Below are positions 54,480 to 63,912 of a DNA stretch of 64,000 nucleotides, piece by piece. The DNA is taken from contig JBPRGH010000052.1 in the NCBI GenBank assembly GCA_051418055.1, forward strand, positions 93,609 through 157,608, written 5' to 3'. The first letter of the stretch is position 1. The number at the start of each line of letters is the position of its first letter. The position numbers and the translations under genes are program-made. Source of the DNA: JBPRGH01 sp051418055 (GTDB taxonomy: Bacteria; Bacteroidota; Bacteroidia; Cytophagales; Cyclobacteriaceae). Under the pieces are notes generated by a model. That model had not been told where the DNA came from, did no database searches, and saw only the letters and a list, made by a program, of their open reading frames with translations.

Positions 54480-57400
54480 ATGAAAGCTTATAATCATATA
54501 TTTCTTTTTAGTGCATTATTATTAATTTCATTCTCTTTAACGGCACAAATAGGAACAAACAATATAGGTGACCCTGGTGGGGTTAATGAACCGCCAGCCA
54601 CACCGCCAAATCCAACAGCTTCAACTAATACTTGTGGGAATAAAACTTTATATAGAAATGGTACGCCACCTGATGGAGTTCTTTGGTATTGGCAAACGAG
54701 TTCTTTAGGTACCAGTATATCAGATCATTCTTCATCAAAAGTAGTTAGTTCTTCCGGCACTTATTATATTAGGGCATATGATACTGGCACTACCTTGTGG
54801 AGTTCAGGATCCGGAAGTGTTACTGTAACAGTAAATGCATTACCAACAGTAGATGCGGGAAGTACTCAATCAGCATGTAAAAATAGTGGGAATATAACAT
54901 TAACCGGCGGTAGCCCCACAGGCGGAACTTGGTCGGGTAACTATGTTAGCAGCGGCGTATTTAATACCAGTACAGCACCTGCAGGAAACCATATAGTTAC
55001 CTATAGTTTTACAGATTCTAAAGGCTGTACTAATTCTGACACAAAAACTTTTACAGTTAATGCATTGCCAACAGTAGATGCGGGAAGTAATCAATCAGCA
55101 TGTAAAAACAGTGGGAATATAACATTAACTGGCGGTAGCCCCACAGGTGGAATTTGGTCAGGCAACTATGTTAGCAGTGGCGTATTTAATACCAGTACAG
55201 CACCTGCAGGAAACCATACAGTTACTTACAGTTTTACAGATGCAAAAGGATGTGTTAATTCAGATATAAAAACATTTACAGTTAATGCATTGCCCACAGT
55301 AGATGCAGGAAGTAATCAATCGGCGTGTAAAAACAGCGGAAAAGTAGCTTTGACAGGTGGCAGCCCAACTGGTGGTAGTTGGTCAGGTAACAGTTATGTT
55401 TTAAATGGAACATTTGATACTAATTTAGCACCTGCGGGCAATTATATTGTCAATTATAGTTTTATAGATGCTAATGGCTGTACGAACTCAGATACTAAAA
55501 CATTTACAGTTAATGCCTTGCCAACAGTAGATGCGGGAAGTACTCAATCAGCATGTAAAAACAGCGGGAGTATAATTTTAACCGGGGGTATTCCCACGGG
55601 CGGAACTTGGTCTGGTAGTTATGTTAGCAGTGGTGCTTTTAATACCAATACAGCACCAGCGGGAAATTATGTTGTCAACTATAGCTTTACTGATGCTAAT
55701 GGCTGTACGAACTCTGATACTAAAACTTTCACTGTCAAGGCGTTGCCAACAGTAGATGCAGGAAGTAATCAATCAGCATGTAAAAACAGCGGGAGTATAA
55801 CCTTAACCGGCGGAAGTCCCACAGGGGGAACTTGGTCGGGCAGCTATGTTAGCAGTGGTTCATTTAACACCAATACAGCACCAGCGGGAAACTATACTGT
55901 CACCTATAGCTTTACAGAAGCTAATGGCTGTACAAACTCAGATGTTAAAACTTTCACTGTCCATGCCTTGCCGACAGTAGATGCGGGAAGTACTCAAACA
56001 GCATGTAAAAACAGCGGGAGTGTAAGCTTAACCGGCGCAACTCCCACAGGGGGAACTTGGTCTGGTAGTTATGTTAGCAGTGGCGTATTTAATACCAGTA
56101 CAGCACCTGCAGGAAACCATATAGTTACCTATAGTTTTACAGATTCTAAAGGCTGTACGAACTCTGATACTAAAACATTTACAGTAAATGCATTACCAAC
56201 AGTAGATGCAGGAAGTACTCAATCAGCATGTAAAAATAGTGGGAATATAACATTAACCGGCGGTAGCCCCACAAGCGGAACTTGGTCGGGTAACTATGTT
56301 AGCAGTGGCGTATTTAATACCAGTACAGCACCTGCAGGAAACCATATAGTTACCTATAGTTTTACAGATTCTAAAGGCTGTACGAACTCTGACACTAAAA
56401 CATTTACAGTTAAAGCGTTGCCAACAGTAGATGCAGGAAGTAATCAATCAGCATGTAAAAACAGCGGGAGTATAACCTTAACCGGCGCAACTCCCACAGG
56501 GGGAACTTGGTCGGGCAGTTATGTTAGCAGTGGTGCAATTAATACTAATACTGCCCCTGCCGGAAACTATACTGTTACCTATAGTTTTACGGATGCTAAT
56601 GGTTGTACGAACTCAGATGTTAAAACTTTCACTGTCCATGCCTTGCCAACAGTAGATGCGGGAAGTACTCAATCAGCATGCAAAAACAGCGGGAGTGTAA
56701 GCTTAACCGGCGGAAGTCCCACAGGGGGAACTTGGTCTGGTAGTTATGTTAGCAGTGGTGCATTTAATACCAATACAGCACCAGCGGGAAACCATACTGT
56801 CACCTATAGTTTTTTAGATGGGAATGGTTGTATTAATTCTGATATTAAAACATTTACAGTAAAAGCATTGCCAACAGTAGATGCGGCAAGTACGCAATCA
56901 GCATGTAAAAACAGCGGGAATGTAAGCTTAACCGGCGCAACTCCCACAGGGGGAACTTGGACTGGTAATTATGTTAGCAGTGGTGCATTTAACACAAATA
57001 CAGCACCTGCGGGAAACCATACTGTCACCTATAGTTTTACGGATGCTAATGGCTGTACGAACTCTGACACTAAAACATTTACAGTAAATGCATTGCCAAC
57101 AGTAGATGCGGGAAGTAATCAATCAGCATGTAAAAACAGCGGGAGTGTAAGCTTAACCGGCGCAACTCCCACAGGGGGGGCTTGGTCTGGTAGTTATGTT
57201 AGCAGTGGCGTATTTAATACCAATACAGCACCTGCGGGAAACCATACTGTCACCTATAGTTTTACAGATGCAAATGGTTGTATTAACTCTGACACTAAAA
57301 CATTTACAGTTAATGCCTTGCCGACAGTAGATGCGGGAAGTACGCAAACAGCATGTAAAAACAGCGGGGGTGTAAGCTTAACCGGTGCAACTCCCACAGG

Positions 57401-60400
57401 GGGAACTTGGTCTGGTAATTATGTTAGCAGTGGCGTATTTAATACCAATACAGCCCCTGCCGGAAACCATACTGTCACCTATAGTTTTTTAGATGCGAAT
57501 GGTTGTATTAACTCTGACACTAAAACATTTACAGTTAATGCCTTGCCAACAGTAGATGCAGGAGCCACACAATATGCTTGTAAAAATTCAGGTAGCATAG
57601 CTTTAGAAAGTACTACGCCAACTACGGGAGGTGTATGGTCTGGCAGCTATGTATCCAGTGGTGCATTTAATACCAATACAGCGCCGGCTGGGAATCATAC
57701 GGTAACCTTTACCTATACAGATGCAAATGGCTGTACTAACTCTGACACTAAAATATTTACAGTTAATGCCTTGCCAACAGTAGATGCAGGAGCAACACAA
57801 TTTGCTTGTAAAAATTCAGGTAGCATAGCTTTAGAAAGTACTACGCCAACTACGGGAGGTATATGGTCGGGCAGCTATGTATCCAGTGGTGAATTTAACA
57901 CCAATACAGCACCATTAGGAAATCATACTGTCACCTATAGTTTTACAGATGCTAATGGTTGTACTAATACAGACACAAAAACTTTCACTGTCCAGGCGTT
58001 ACCTACAGTAGATGCAGGATCAGATATTGATTTATTTTCAACAAGTGGGGTAATTGATCTTTCTGGTTACGGGGAATCACCTGCTGGAGGTGTTTGGTCA
58101 GGAAGCTACGTTACAGCTGGACAATTTGACCCAACTGGATTACCACCTGGCGCATATACTGTAACTTATACATATATTGATAATAATTATTGTCAGGGAT
58201 CGGATACAAAAATGGTTAATGTGTTAGAGCAACCTGCTTTAACAGTTACAGGCGATCAGCAAATAAGCCTTGGTCAGACATCTACAGTTTCTGTGGGATC
58301 ATTTCACTCGTACCAGTGGTATAGAAATAACAGTACGATTTCAGGCGCTACAAGTGCAAGCTATACCATTACCTCACCGGGTTTTTATAAAGTAGAGGTT
58401 ACCACAAAAGATGGATTTAAAATTATAACATCTGAAATAGAAATTTCAAATATTTCTTTGGTACAGGACCGTAATTATATCCGGGAAAGAACTTATAAAA
58501 TCCCTGTAACCGATGAAAGTTTTGAACCCTCTTCAATAAATGAAGTAATGGAATCTTATGCTTATTTTGATGGGTTAGGAAGAAATAACCAAAATGTAGT
58601 GACACAAGGTTCACCGGGAAGAAATGATATTGTTACTCCTGTTGAATATGATCCATTTGGGAGGATTTCAAAAGAATATCTACCTTATACATCGATAGAA
58701 GCAAATGGTGTATATAAAACAAATGCTATTGATACTTCAAATTATCTGAATAGTCAGCAATACCTTTTCTACCAAAATGAAGTGAATATTGCATATAGTA
58801 CAACACCATTTGCCGAAAAACTATTTGAAGCCAGCCCACTGAACCGAGTGATTGAACAGGGAGCACCGGGTGAAGATTGGCAACTGGGAAACCATACCGT
58901 AAAATTCAGCTATCAGTTTAATTCAAGTACGGATAATGTAAAGCAATGGAAAATTGATACCGGAGTACCTTATTATCCATCAAATTATAGTGTCAATACA
59001 TTAATAAAAAATATTACCACAGATGAGCATGAAAATAAAGTCATTGAATTTATTAATCAATTAGGTCAAACAATTCTAAAAAGGGTACAGGCAGATAGCA
59101 CTGAATGGGCAGATACATATTATATCTATGATATTAAAGATAGGTTAAAAGTTGTTGTACCCCCTCAGGCATCGGCTAATATATCTGCTGAATATGATGG
59201 TAAAACAGAGCCGGAAAAGATAACTTTTTTAAATAAGTGGGCATTTTTATATCATTATGATGGAAGAAACCGAATGATCAGTAAAAAAGTACCTGGTGCA
59301 GATAGTGTATTTATGATATATGACAGCAGAGATCGCCTGGTATTAACGCAGGATGGAAATCAAAGGGATAAGAATGAATGGCTATTTACAAAATACGATG
59401 CGTTAAACAGAGCTGTATTAACTGGCACTAAAGATACAACTGCTCTATTGTCACAGAATCAAATGCAGCAGGTGGTTGATAATTTTTATTCATCTTCATC
59501 GGCTGTTTTCTATGAAGAGGAAGGAACTGCAGTTCACGGATATACAAATCAATCCTATCCGATAGTTGCTGACTCTATGGCTTATTTAACAGCTACTTAT
59601 TATGATGATTATACCATACCAAACAGTAATGGGTTCGAATTTGTGCCTGAATTAAATAATAGCCAAAGAAATCTTTATGTAAAGGGCCAGATAACCGGAA
59701 CAAAAACAAAATATGAAGATGGTTTTATTACCACAATCAATTATTATGATGACAAGTACCGTATTATTCAGTCAGTATCCAATAATCATAAAGGAGGGTT
59801 AGATCGTACATCATCATCATATGATTTTATTGGAAATGTTTTAGAAACATATTCATATCATTCAAGTACTAAAGACAGTTTATCAGTTATCGAAATGAAT
59901 GATTATGATCATGGGGGAAGATTGTTAAATCAATGGCATCAAGCTAATAATATTGAAAATCCTGTAGTTTTTAAAGATTTAGTTGGAGTTGAAAGCGATG
60001 GAAATAACTTAATAAAGACAGAGACTCAAGCCGGATATAATGCTGGAGCAGTGTCAGTTAATATTCTTAAAAATAATGAGGATGGATGGATCTCTATTGA
60101 AGTTAAAGGGGATAATAGAATTTTATTTGGTTTAACCGATGGTAATACAGATCAGGGTTATCATACAATTGATTATGCGTTTTTTACCTATCCGGGTGAT
60201 AAAAGAATAGCAGTTTATGAAAATGGTTCTAATAAAGGGACAAAGGATTATTATGAAGAAGGTGATATTCTAAAGATTGAAAGGGTTAGTAGTAAAATTA
60301 ATTATTATGTAAATAATGTTCTTGTATATTCCTCCAACACAGATCCTGAACTTAAATTAATGGCTGATTTTACAATTTATAACTATGGAGAGGGAATAAA

Positions 60401-62903
60401 TAATGTTAAAATGTCAAATGGTGTTGAAGTATTAATGATCTCAAATAGTTATAATGAATTAGGAGAACTTATTGTAAAAGATCTTCATGTTGAAAATAAT
60501 AAAGCACAGCAAAGTGTAGATTATAAATACAACATCCGGGGGTGGTTAACACATATCAATGATAGTGATCAATTGGAGGTAAGTGGGCAGAACAGGGATT
60601 ATTTTGGGATGGAATTATTGTATAATAATATAAATGCATCACTGGGGAATACAGCTGCATATAATGGTAATATCTCTGCAACACGATGGAGTGTAAATAT
60701 GGGACTTGAAAATGTTATCACTGCAAATGGGCATAAGGAAGAGGCTTATACTTATAACTATGATGCAATGAATAGGATTAAAGGTGCCAAGAAGCATCAA
60801 TATGGCACCGTGTGGAATTCTGTAACAACTAATCTGTTACGGAAAATTTCCTATGATCTAAATGGAAATATCATGAACCTCTCCCGCACTAATAGCTTTG
60901 GGGGGTTAACAGACAGCCTTAAATATACATATTCTGATGGTGGCAATCAGTTGACCCAGGTAGATGATTACGGTGATACTTTAACTTTTAAAGATGGTAA
61001 TCCAGGAAGAGACTACTTCTATGATCGTAATGGTAATATGATCAAAGATTATAATAAGTCTATCGATAGTATAGCCTATAATCATTTGAATTTACCCATA
61101 TATGTAAAAAAGAGCACAAATGAATATTTAAAGTACATTTATGATGCAGCAGGAATTAAGTTAGCCCAGGAGGTGTATGATGCATCAGGTATATTATTGA
61201 AGCGGACTGACTACATTGGTGGAATGATTTATGAAAATGATACTCTGCGTTTCGTTAACCATTCCGAGGGAAGAATATTACCTGAAGGTGATGCCTGGGA
61301 GTATCAATATCATATTAAAGATCATTTAGGTAATGTAAGAACAACATTTACCACAAAACCTAAAACGATAGGTTTCCTTGCAACAATGGAAACGGAAAAC
61401 AGTTCGGAGGAGGAATTGTTTTTTACAAATATTCCGGAGACTCGCTTTTTAAGTCTTGCTGCTAGTTCATCACCTGATGAAGTTATTCGTGTAAATGGAG
61501 ATCAACAAATGGGTGCAGGCATTAGCTTACCTGTAAACCCAGGGGATACAGTAGAAATGCAGGTGGTTGGATATTATGAAGGTGGTACTGGATATTCAAC
61601 AAATAATACATTAACCTCATTAATTACGGCTGTTGCCGGAGCGTTTGGCGGAGTAAATGGCGGTTCAGAAACCCAGCAAGCAGTGTATAACAGCTTTGAC
61701 AATGCATTAGGTGCAATTGGATTACTTGGAACCTCTGATGATTCAAGACCGGCAGCATATTTAAATTATATCCTGTTTGATGAAAACATGCAATATTATA
61801 AGCATGGGTTTACACAGATTCCCGCTAATGAAGGTGAAGCTGCTAAAGAAGTTTTATCCTTGAGTACTGGCGCTATTCAAAAGCCGGGATTTATTTATGT
61901 ATATTTATCTTATGAAAGTGCAAGTACGAATTGGGTGCATTTTGATGATCTGAACGTTGTATTAAAAGAGCATCCGGTGATACAGTCAGATGACTACTAT
62001 CCCTTCGGTTTAACTTTCAATAGCTACACAAGAAGTTATATAACCCCGAATAACTACCTCTACAACGGAAAAGAAATTCAAGAGGAGTGGGATGTTTACG
62101 ACTATGGTGCTCGATATTATGATCCTGCAATAGCTAGATTTATCAATGTTGATCCACTTGCCTTTAAAAGAAACTGGTTAACCCCATATAATTATGTTCA
62201 AAACAATCCAATATTGAGAATTGATCCTACGGGAGCATTAGATGACTATTATGGTATTGTGAATGATGAATTGGTTTTTTTAGGAAGTGATGGACAAGGG
62301 GACAATGTAAGATTAGTTAATGAAGGCCAACATGAAACCGCACAGGCTAATCTCAATGGAGACAATACTACTGATGCTCAAAGAGATGCCTTAAGAAATG
62401 GTGATGTGAGTCAAGTGGTGACTTTCAATGAAGGGAATATTCAAAGTGAATTTCAAGGTGCCAATGATAGAACAATTGATAATCAGTTGGAAAACTCTGT
62501 CATTGTTACATTAGATCCTACTACAGCTACAGTTGATGCTCAGCCAGGCGCAGAAGGTACGTCTACAGGGGTAACCAATACATTTAATACTTATGGTAGT
62601 GATGGAATGTGGACAGAGGATGGGTCAAAACTTGTTGTTGGTGTTGGTCATGGACATCCAACAGTAACAGAAGCAGGGAAAAAGAATGGCCCAGGATATT
62701 CAGAAGGTGACTCCGAAACGGCAGGAACCTCTTCGGCAGCAACTTATTCTATAGACTCTTATACAACATCAAGTGGGGGTAATGCTACCATACATCAGGC
62801 AAAGCCTGGAGGGAAAAGTGGTCAAAACCCAGTAGGAACGACTCATAATACTAATAATATAGGTCGTAGATCATTTATATATACAGGTAAAAAACGACAA
62901 TGA
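54480..62903 (+). CDS. Giant RHS protein with 15 Ig-like repeats and C-terminal toxin-like tail
   Basis: 2807-residue exported protein; signal peptide about 1-22. Residues 119-1248 are 15 tandem 75-77-residue Ig-like repeats (ALPTVDAG...). A DUF6443-type lead (about 1330-1420: AYFDGLGRNNQNV, YDPFGRISKEYLPY) precedes YD repeats and the RHS core (about 1900-2585), ending with YGARYYDPAIARFINVDPLA and IDPTG. The 222-residue tail after the core (2586-2807) differs in composition and has VGVGHGHP (His2724, His2726) and SEGD (Ser2741, Asp2744), matching the JAMM H-x-H...S-x-x-D pattern. A polymorphic toxin role is inferred from this layout; no delivery gene is visible except the neighbouring exported proteins. 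The tail is followed directly by a possible immunity gene. Confidence 0.85.
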   Translation: MKAYNHIFLFSALLLISFSLTAQIGTNNIGDPGGVNEPPATPPNPTASTNTCGNKTLYRNGTPPDGVLWYWQTSSLGTSISDHSSSKVVSSSGTYYIRAYDTGTTLWSSGSGSVTVTVNALPTVDAGSTQSACKNSGNITLTGGSPTGGTWSGNYVSSGVFNTSTAPAGNHIVTYSFTDSKGCTNSDTKTFTVNALPTVDAGSNQSACKNSGNITLTGGSPTGGIWSGNYVSSGVFNTSTAPAGNHTVTYSFTDAKGCVNSDIKTFTVNALPTVDAGSNQSACKNSGKVALTGGSPTGGSWSGNSYVLNGTFDTNLAPAGNYIVNYSFIDANGCTNSDTKTFTVNALPTVDAGSTQSACKNSGSIILTGGIPTGGTWSGSYVSSGAFNTNTAPAGNYVVNYSFTDANGCTNSDTKTFTVKALPTVDAGSNQSACKNSGSITLTGGSPTGGTWSGSYVSSGSFNTNTAPAGNYTVTYSFTEANGCTNSDVKTFTVHALPTVDAGSTQTACKNSGSVSLTGATPTGGTWSGSYVSSGVFNTSTAPAGNHIVTYSFTDSKGCTNSDTKTFTVNALPTVDAGSTQSACKNSGNITLTGGSPTSGTWSGNYVSSGVFNTSTAPAGNHIVTYSFTDSKGCTNSDTKTFTVKALPTVDAGSNQSACKNSGSITLTGATPTGGTWSGSYVSSGAINTNTAPAGNYTVTYSFTDANGCTNSDVKTFTVHALPTVDAGSTQSACKNSGSVSLTGGSPTGGTWSGSYVSSGAFNTNTAPAGNHTVTYSFLDGNGCINSDIKTFTVKALPTVDAASTQSACKNSGNVSLTGATPTGGTWTGNYVSSGAFNTNTAPAGNHTVTYSFTDANGCTNSDTKTFTVNALPTVDAGSNQSACKNSGSVSLTGATPTGGAWSGSYVSSGVFNTNTAPAGNHTVTYSFTDANGCINSDTKTFTVNALPTVDAGSTQTACKNSGGVSLTGATPTGGTWSGNYVSSGVFNTNTAPAGNHTVTYSFLDANGCINSDTKTFTVNALPTVDAGATQYACKNSGSIALESTTPTTGGVWSGSYVSSGAFNTNTAPAGNHTVTFTYTDANGCTNSDTKIFTVNALPTVDAGATQFACKNSGSIALESTTPTTGGIWSGSYVSSGEFNTNTAPLGNHTVTYSFTDANGCTNTDTKTFTVQALPTVDAGSDIDLFSTSGVIDLSGYGESPAGGVWSGSYVTAGQFDPTGLPPGAYTVTYTYIDNNYCQGSDTKMVNVLEQPALTVTGDQQISLGQTSTVSVGSFHSYQWYRNNSTISGATSASYTITSPGFYKVEVTTKDGFKIITSEIEISNISLVQDRNYIRERTYKIPVTDESFEPSSINEVMESYAYFDGLGRNNQNVVTQGSPGRNDIVTPVEYDPFGRISKEYLPYTSIEANGVYKTNAIDTSNYLNSQQYLFYQNEVNIAYSTTPFAEKLFEASPLNRVIEQGAPGEDWQLGNHTVKFSYQFNSSTDNVKQWKIDTGVPYYPSNYSVNTLIKNITTDEHENKVIEFINQLGQTILKRVQADSTEWADTYYIYDIKDRLKVVVPPQASANISAEYDGKTEPEKITFLNKWAFLYHYDGRNRMISKKVPGADSVFMIYDSRDRLVLTQDGNQRDKNEWLFTKYDALNRAVLTGTKDTTALLSQNQMQQVVDNFYSSSSAVFYEEEGTAVHGYTNQSYPIVADSMAYLTATYYDDYTIPNSNGFEFVPELNNSQRNLYVKGQITGTKTKYEDGFITTINYYDDKYRIIQSVSNNHKGGLDRTSSSYDFIGNVLETYSYHSSTKDSLSVIEMNDYDHGGRLLNQWHQANNIENPVVFKDLVGVESDGNNLIKTETQAGYNAGAVSVNILKNNEDGWISIEVKGDNRILFGLTDGNTDQGYHTIDYAFFTYPGDKRIAVYENGSNKGTKDYYEEGDILKIERVSSKINYYVNNVLVYSSNTDPELKLMADFTIYNYGEGINNVKMSNGVEVLMISNSYNELGELIVKDLHVENNKAQQSVDYKYNIRGWLTHINDSDQLEVSGQNRDYFGMELLYNNINASLGNTAAYNGNISATRWSVNMGLENVITANGHKEEAYTYNYDAMNRIKGAKKHQYGTVWNSVTTNLLRKISYDLNGNIMNLSRTNSFGGLTDSLKYTYSDGGNQLTQVDDYGDTLTFKDGNPGRDYFYDRNGNMIKDYNKSIDSIAYNHLNLPIYVKKSTNEYLKYIYDAAGIKLAQEVYDASGILLKRTDYIGGMIYENDTLRFVNHSEGRILPEGDAWEYQYHIKDHLGNVRTTFTTKPKTIGFLATMETENSSEEELFFTNIPETRFLSLAASSSPDEVIRVNGDQQMGAGISLPVNPGDTVEMQVVGYYEGGTGYSTNNTLTSLITAVAGAFGGVNGGSETQQAVYNSFDNALGAIGLLGTSDDSRPAAYLNYILFDENMQYYKHGFTQIPANEGEAAKEVLSLSTGAIQKPGFIYVYLSYESASTNWVHFDDLNVVLKEHPVIQSDDYYPFGLTFNSYTRSYITPNNYLYNGKEIQEEWDVYDYGARYYDPAIARFINVDPLAFKRNWLTPYNYVQNNPILRIDPTGALDDYYGIVNDELVFLGSDGQGDNVRLVNEGQHETAQANLNGDNTTDAQRDALRNGDVSQVVTFNEGNIQSEFQGANDRTIDNQLENSVIVTLDPTTATVDAQPGAEGTSTGVTNTFNTYGSDGMWTEDGSKLVVGVGHGHPTVTEAGKKNGPGYSEGDSETAGTSSAATYSIDSYTTSSGGNATIHQAKPGGKSGQNPVGTTHNTNNIGRRSFIYTGKKRQ
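54834..58223 (+). repeat. 15-unit tandem repeat, 225-231 bp units, inside the RHS gene
   Basis: Units of 75 codons (76 in units 3, 13 and 14; 77 in unit 15) run head-to-tail without gaps. Each encodes NALPTVDAGS ... ACKNSG ... TGGTWSG ... YVSSG ... NTAPAGN ... VTYSF ... GC.NSDTKTFTV, with two cysteines per unit that could pair, except in the degenerate last unit. Units 1 and 7 differ by about 8 of 225 bases, and units 5-6 and 8-9 share the linker order K then H, which points to recent block duplication or gene conversion. All units stay in frame. Confidence 0.95.
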
Positions 62904-63361
62904 TGAATAAGATGTATAGAATTTTAGTATTGATTGTTTTTATAGGAACATCCTGTTCAGCTCAAATGAAGAATTATATCTATTATGATTTGCCGGAAAC
63001 GGTTACAGATCAAATTGGAGAACATATTGAAAGCCGTATTGCAAATAATAAAGACTTGCGCTTTACAGCTAATTTATATCAAAATTCAGATAACAATTAT
63101 GTAGTATCAATAATGGATTACCATGCTAAGGGTAATTCAGATAGCTTCAATTTAATTATAGAAGGAATCATTGAGAAATCAAATAGAATACTCAGAGTAG
63201 ATAATATCGAAATCCCTATAATGACTTCCGAGGATTTGATGTTTGCCGATTTAGGGGAAACTAAAATGCCAGACGGTAGAATAGCAAAGAAGCGTGTACA
63301 AATGACTTTTGATGGATTTACAGTTACTTTTGACAGGTCAGGGAAAATTTATGATCAATAA
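62900..63361 (+). CDS. Small exported protein downstream of RHS toxin tail, candidate immunity protein
   Basis: 153-residue protein whose ATG overlaps the RHS stop codon (ATGATGA), so the two genes are translationally coupled. A hydrophobic N-terminus ends at IGTSCSAQ; Cys19 is a possible lipid site (lipobox not canonical), otherwise a signal-peptidase I cut at SAQ. The remainder is alpha/beta with a C-terminal block MPDGRIAKKRVQMTFDGF. No known family is recognised. The position, size and coupling match immunity genes in polymorphic toxin loci. Location in the envelope would suit a toxin acting or arriving there. Alternatives: an accessory lipoprotein unrelated to toxicity. Confidence 0.6.
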   Translation: MMNKMYRILVLIVFIGTSCSAQMKNYIYYDLPETVTDQIGEHIESRIANNKDLRFTANLYQNSDNNYVVSIMDYHAKGNSDSFNLIIEGIIEKSNRILRVDNIEIPIMTSEDLMFADLGETKMPDGRIAKKRVQMTFDGFTVTFDRSGKIYDQ

Positions 63362-63385
63362 AAACCAACTCTGCTCAGACCAGCT

Positions 63386-63730
63386 TTAAGCCATATTATT
63401 TTGGGTCTCTTCAATCTTAGAATAGAAACTGAAAGCCTTTAGCATCTTTTTGATAACTGCTTTATCTTCATCTTTTAGCTGCTCATATCCTTTGAGCAGC
63501 TTTGTCATCTCAGGATCATTGATAAAAAGTGAATAATCCAGTCCGGTGAGATAATCTAAAGAAACCTGTAAAGCACTGGCCATTTTACGGGCTACATCAA
63601 TGGAGGGCATGGTATCATTTTTTTCATAGCGGGAAATCAGCCGCTTATTGATGCCTGTAGCTTTTTCCAGATCATCTTGCGTGAATCCTTTTTCCTTCCT
63701 TGCGTTGGCTAGCCTTGTTCCAAAATCCAT
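63386..63730 (-). CDS. XRE-family helix-turn-helix regulator
   Basis: 114-residue cytosolic DNA-binding protein. The HTH (about 5-60) has the lambda-Cro/C1 pattern: LANARKEKGFTQDDLEKATG, then the recognition helix with INKRLISRYEKND and PSIDVARKMASAL. The C-terminal 50 residues are charged and helical (MTKLLKGYEQLKDEDKAVIKKML), likely for dimerisation. It is convergent with the candidate immunity gene, 24 bp apart, so it does not share its promoter. Regulators of this type are common on mobile or accessory regions; its target is unknown. Confidence 0.9.
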   Translation of the reverse strand: MDFGTRLANARKEKGFTQDDLEKATGINKRLISRYEKNDTMPSIDVARKMASALQVSLDYLTGLDYSLFINDPEMTKLLKGYEQLKDEDKAVIKKMLKAFSFYSKIEETQNNMA

Positions 63731-63866
63731 AGAATAGAGAAATATTTTTCCATAAATATAGCCTTTAAAGTGCTTTATTCCTACCTGTAATACTAATCTA
63801 ACAGATATAAAGGTATTTTATGTTTGCATAATTCCACTTAAATATAGATTATTGTATAAATGGATA

Positions 63867-63912
63867 TTTCGGTCAGACCATGCCAGTGATTTCGGTCAAA
63901 TGATGCCACTTT
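63867..63912. repeat. Two 23-bp tandem repeats, possible IS21-type element end
   Basis: TTTCGGTCAGACCATGCCAGTGA-type unit at 63867-63889 and a second unit at 63890-63912 agree at TTTCGGTCA and ATGCCA with exact 23-bp spacing. IS21-family elements carry multiple short repeats of this style at their termini. No transposase (istA/istB) is in the window; it would have to begin beyond 64000 or the repeat is a remnant. Confidence 0.4.

Noticed and set aside
54900..57800. Regular minus-strand open frames of about 64 codons inside the RHS repeats
   Set aside because: They recur at multiples of 225 bp and mirror the coding repeats; no start signals or family features, so they are shadows.
54834..58223. 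Regularly spaced repeats suggestive of a CRISPR array
   Set aside because: Units are 225 bp, contiguous, in frame and coding; there are no short repeats with unique spacers or cas genes.
49527..62903. The two RHS-type genes as one gene broken by a frameshift
   Set aside because: Each has its own signal peptide and an intact exported-protein gene lies between them.
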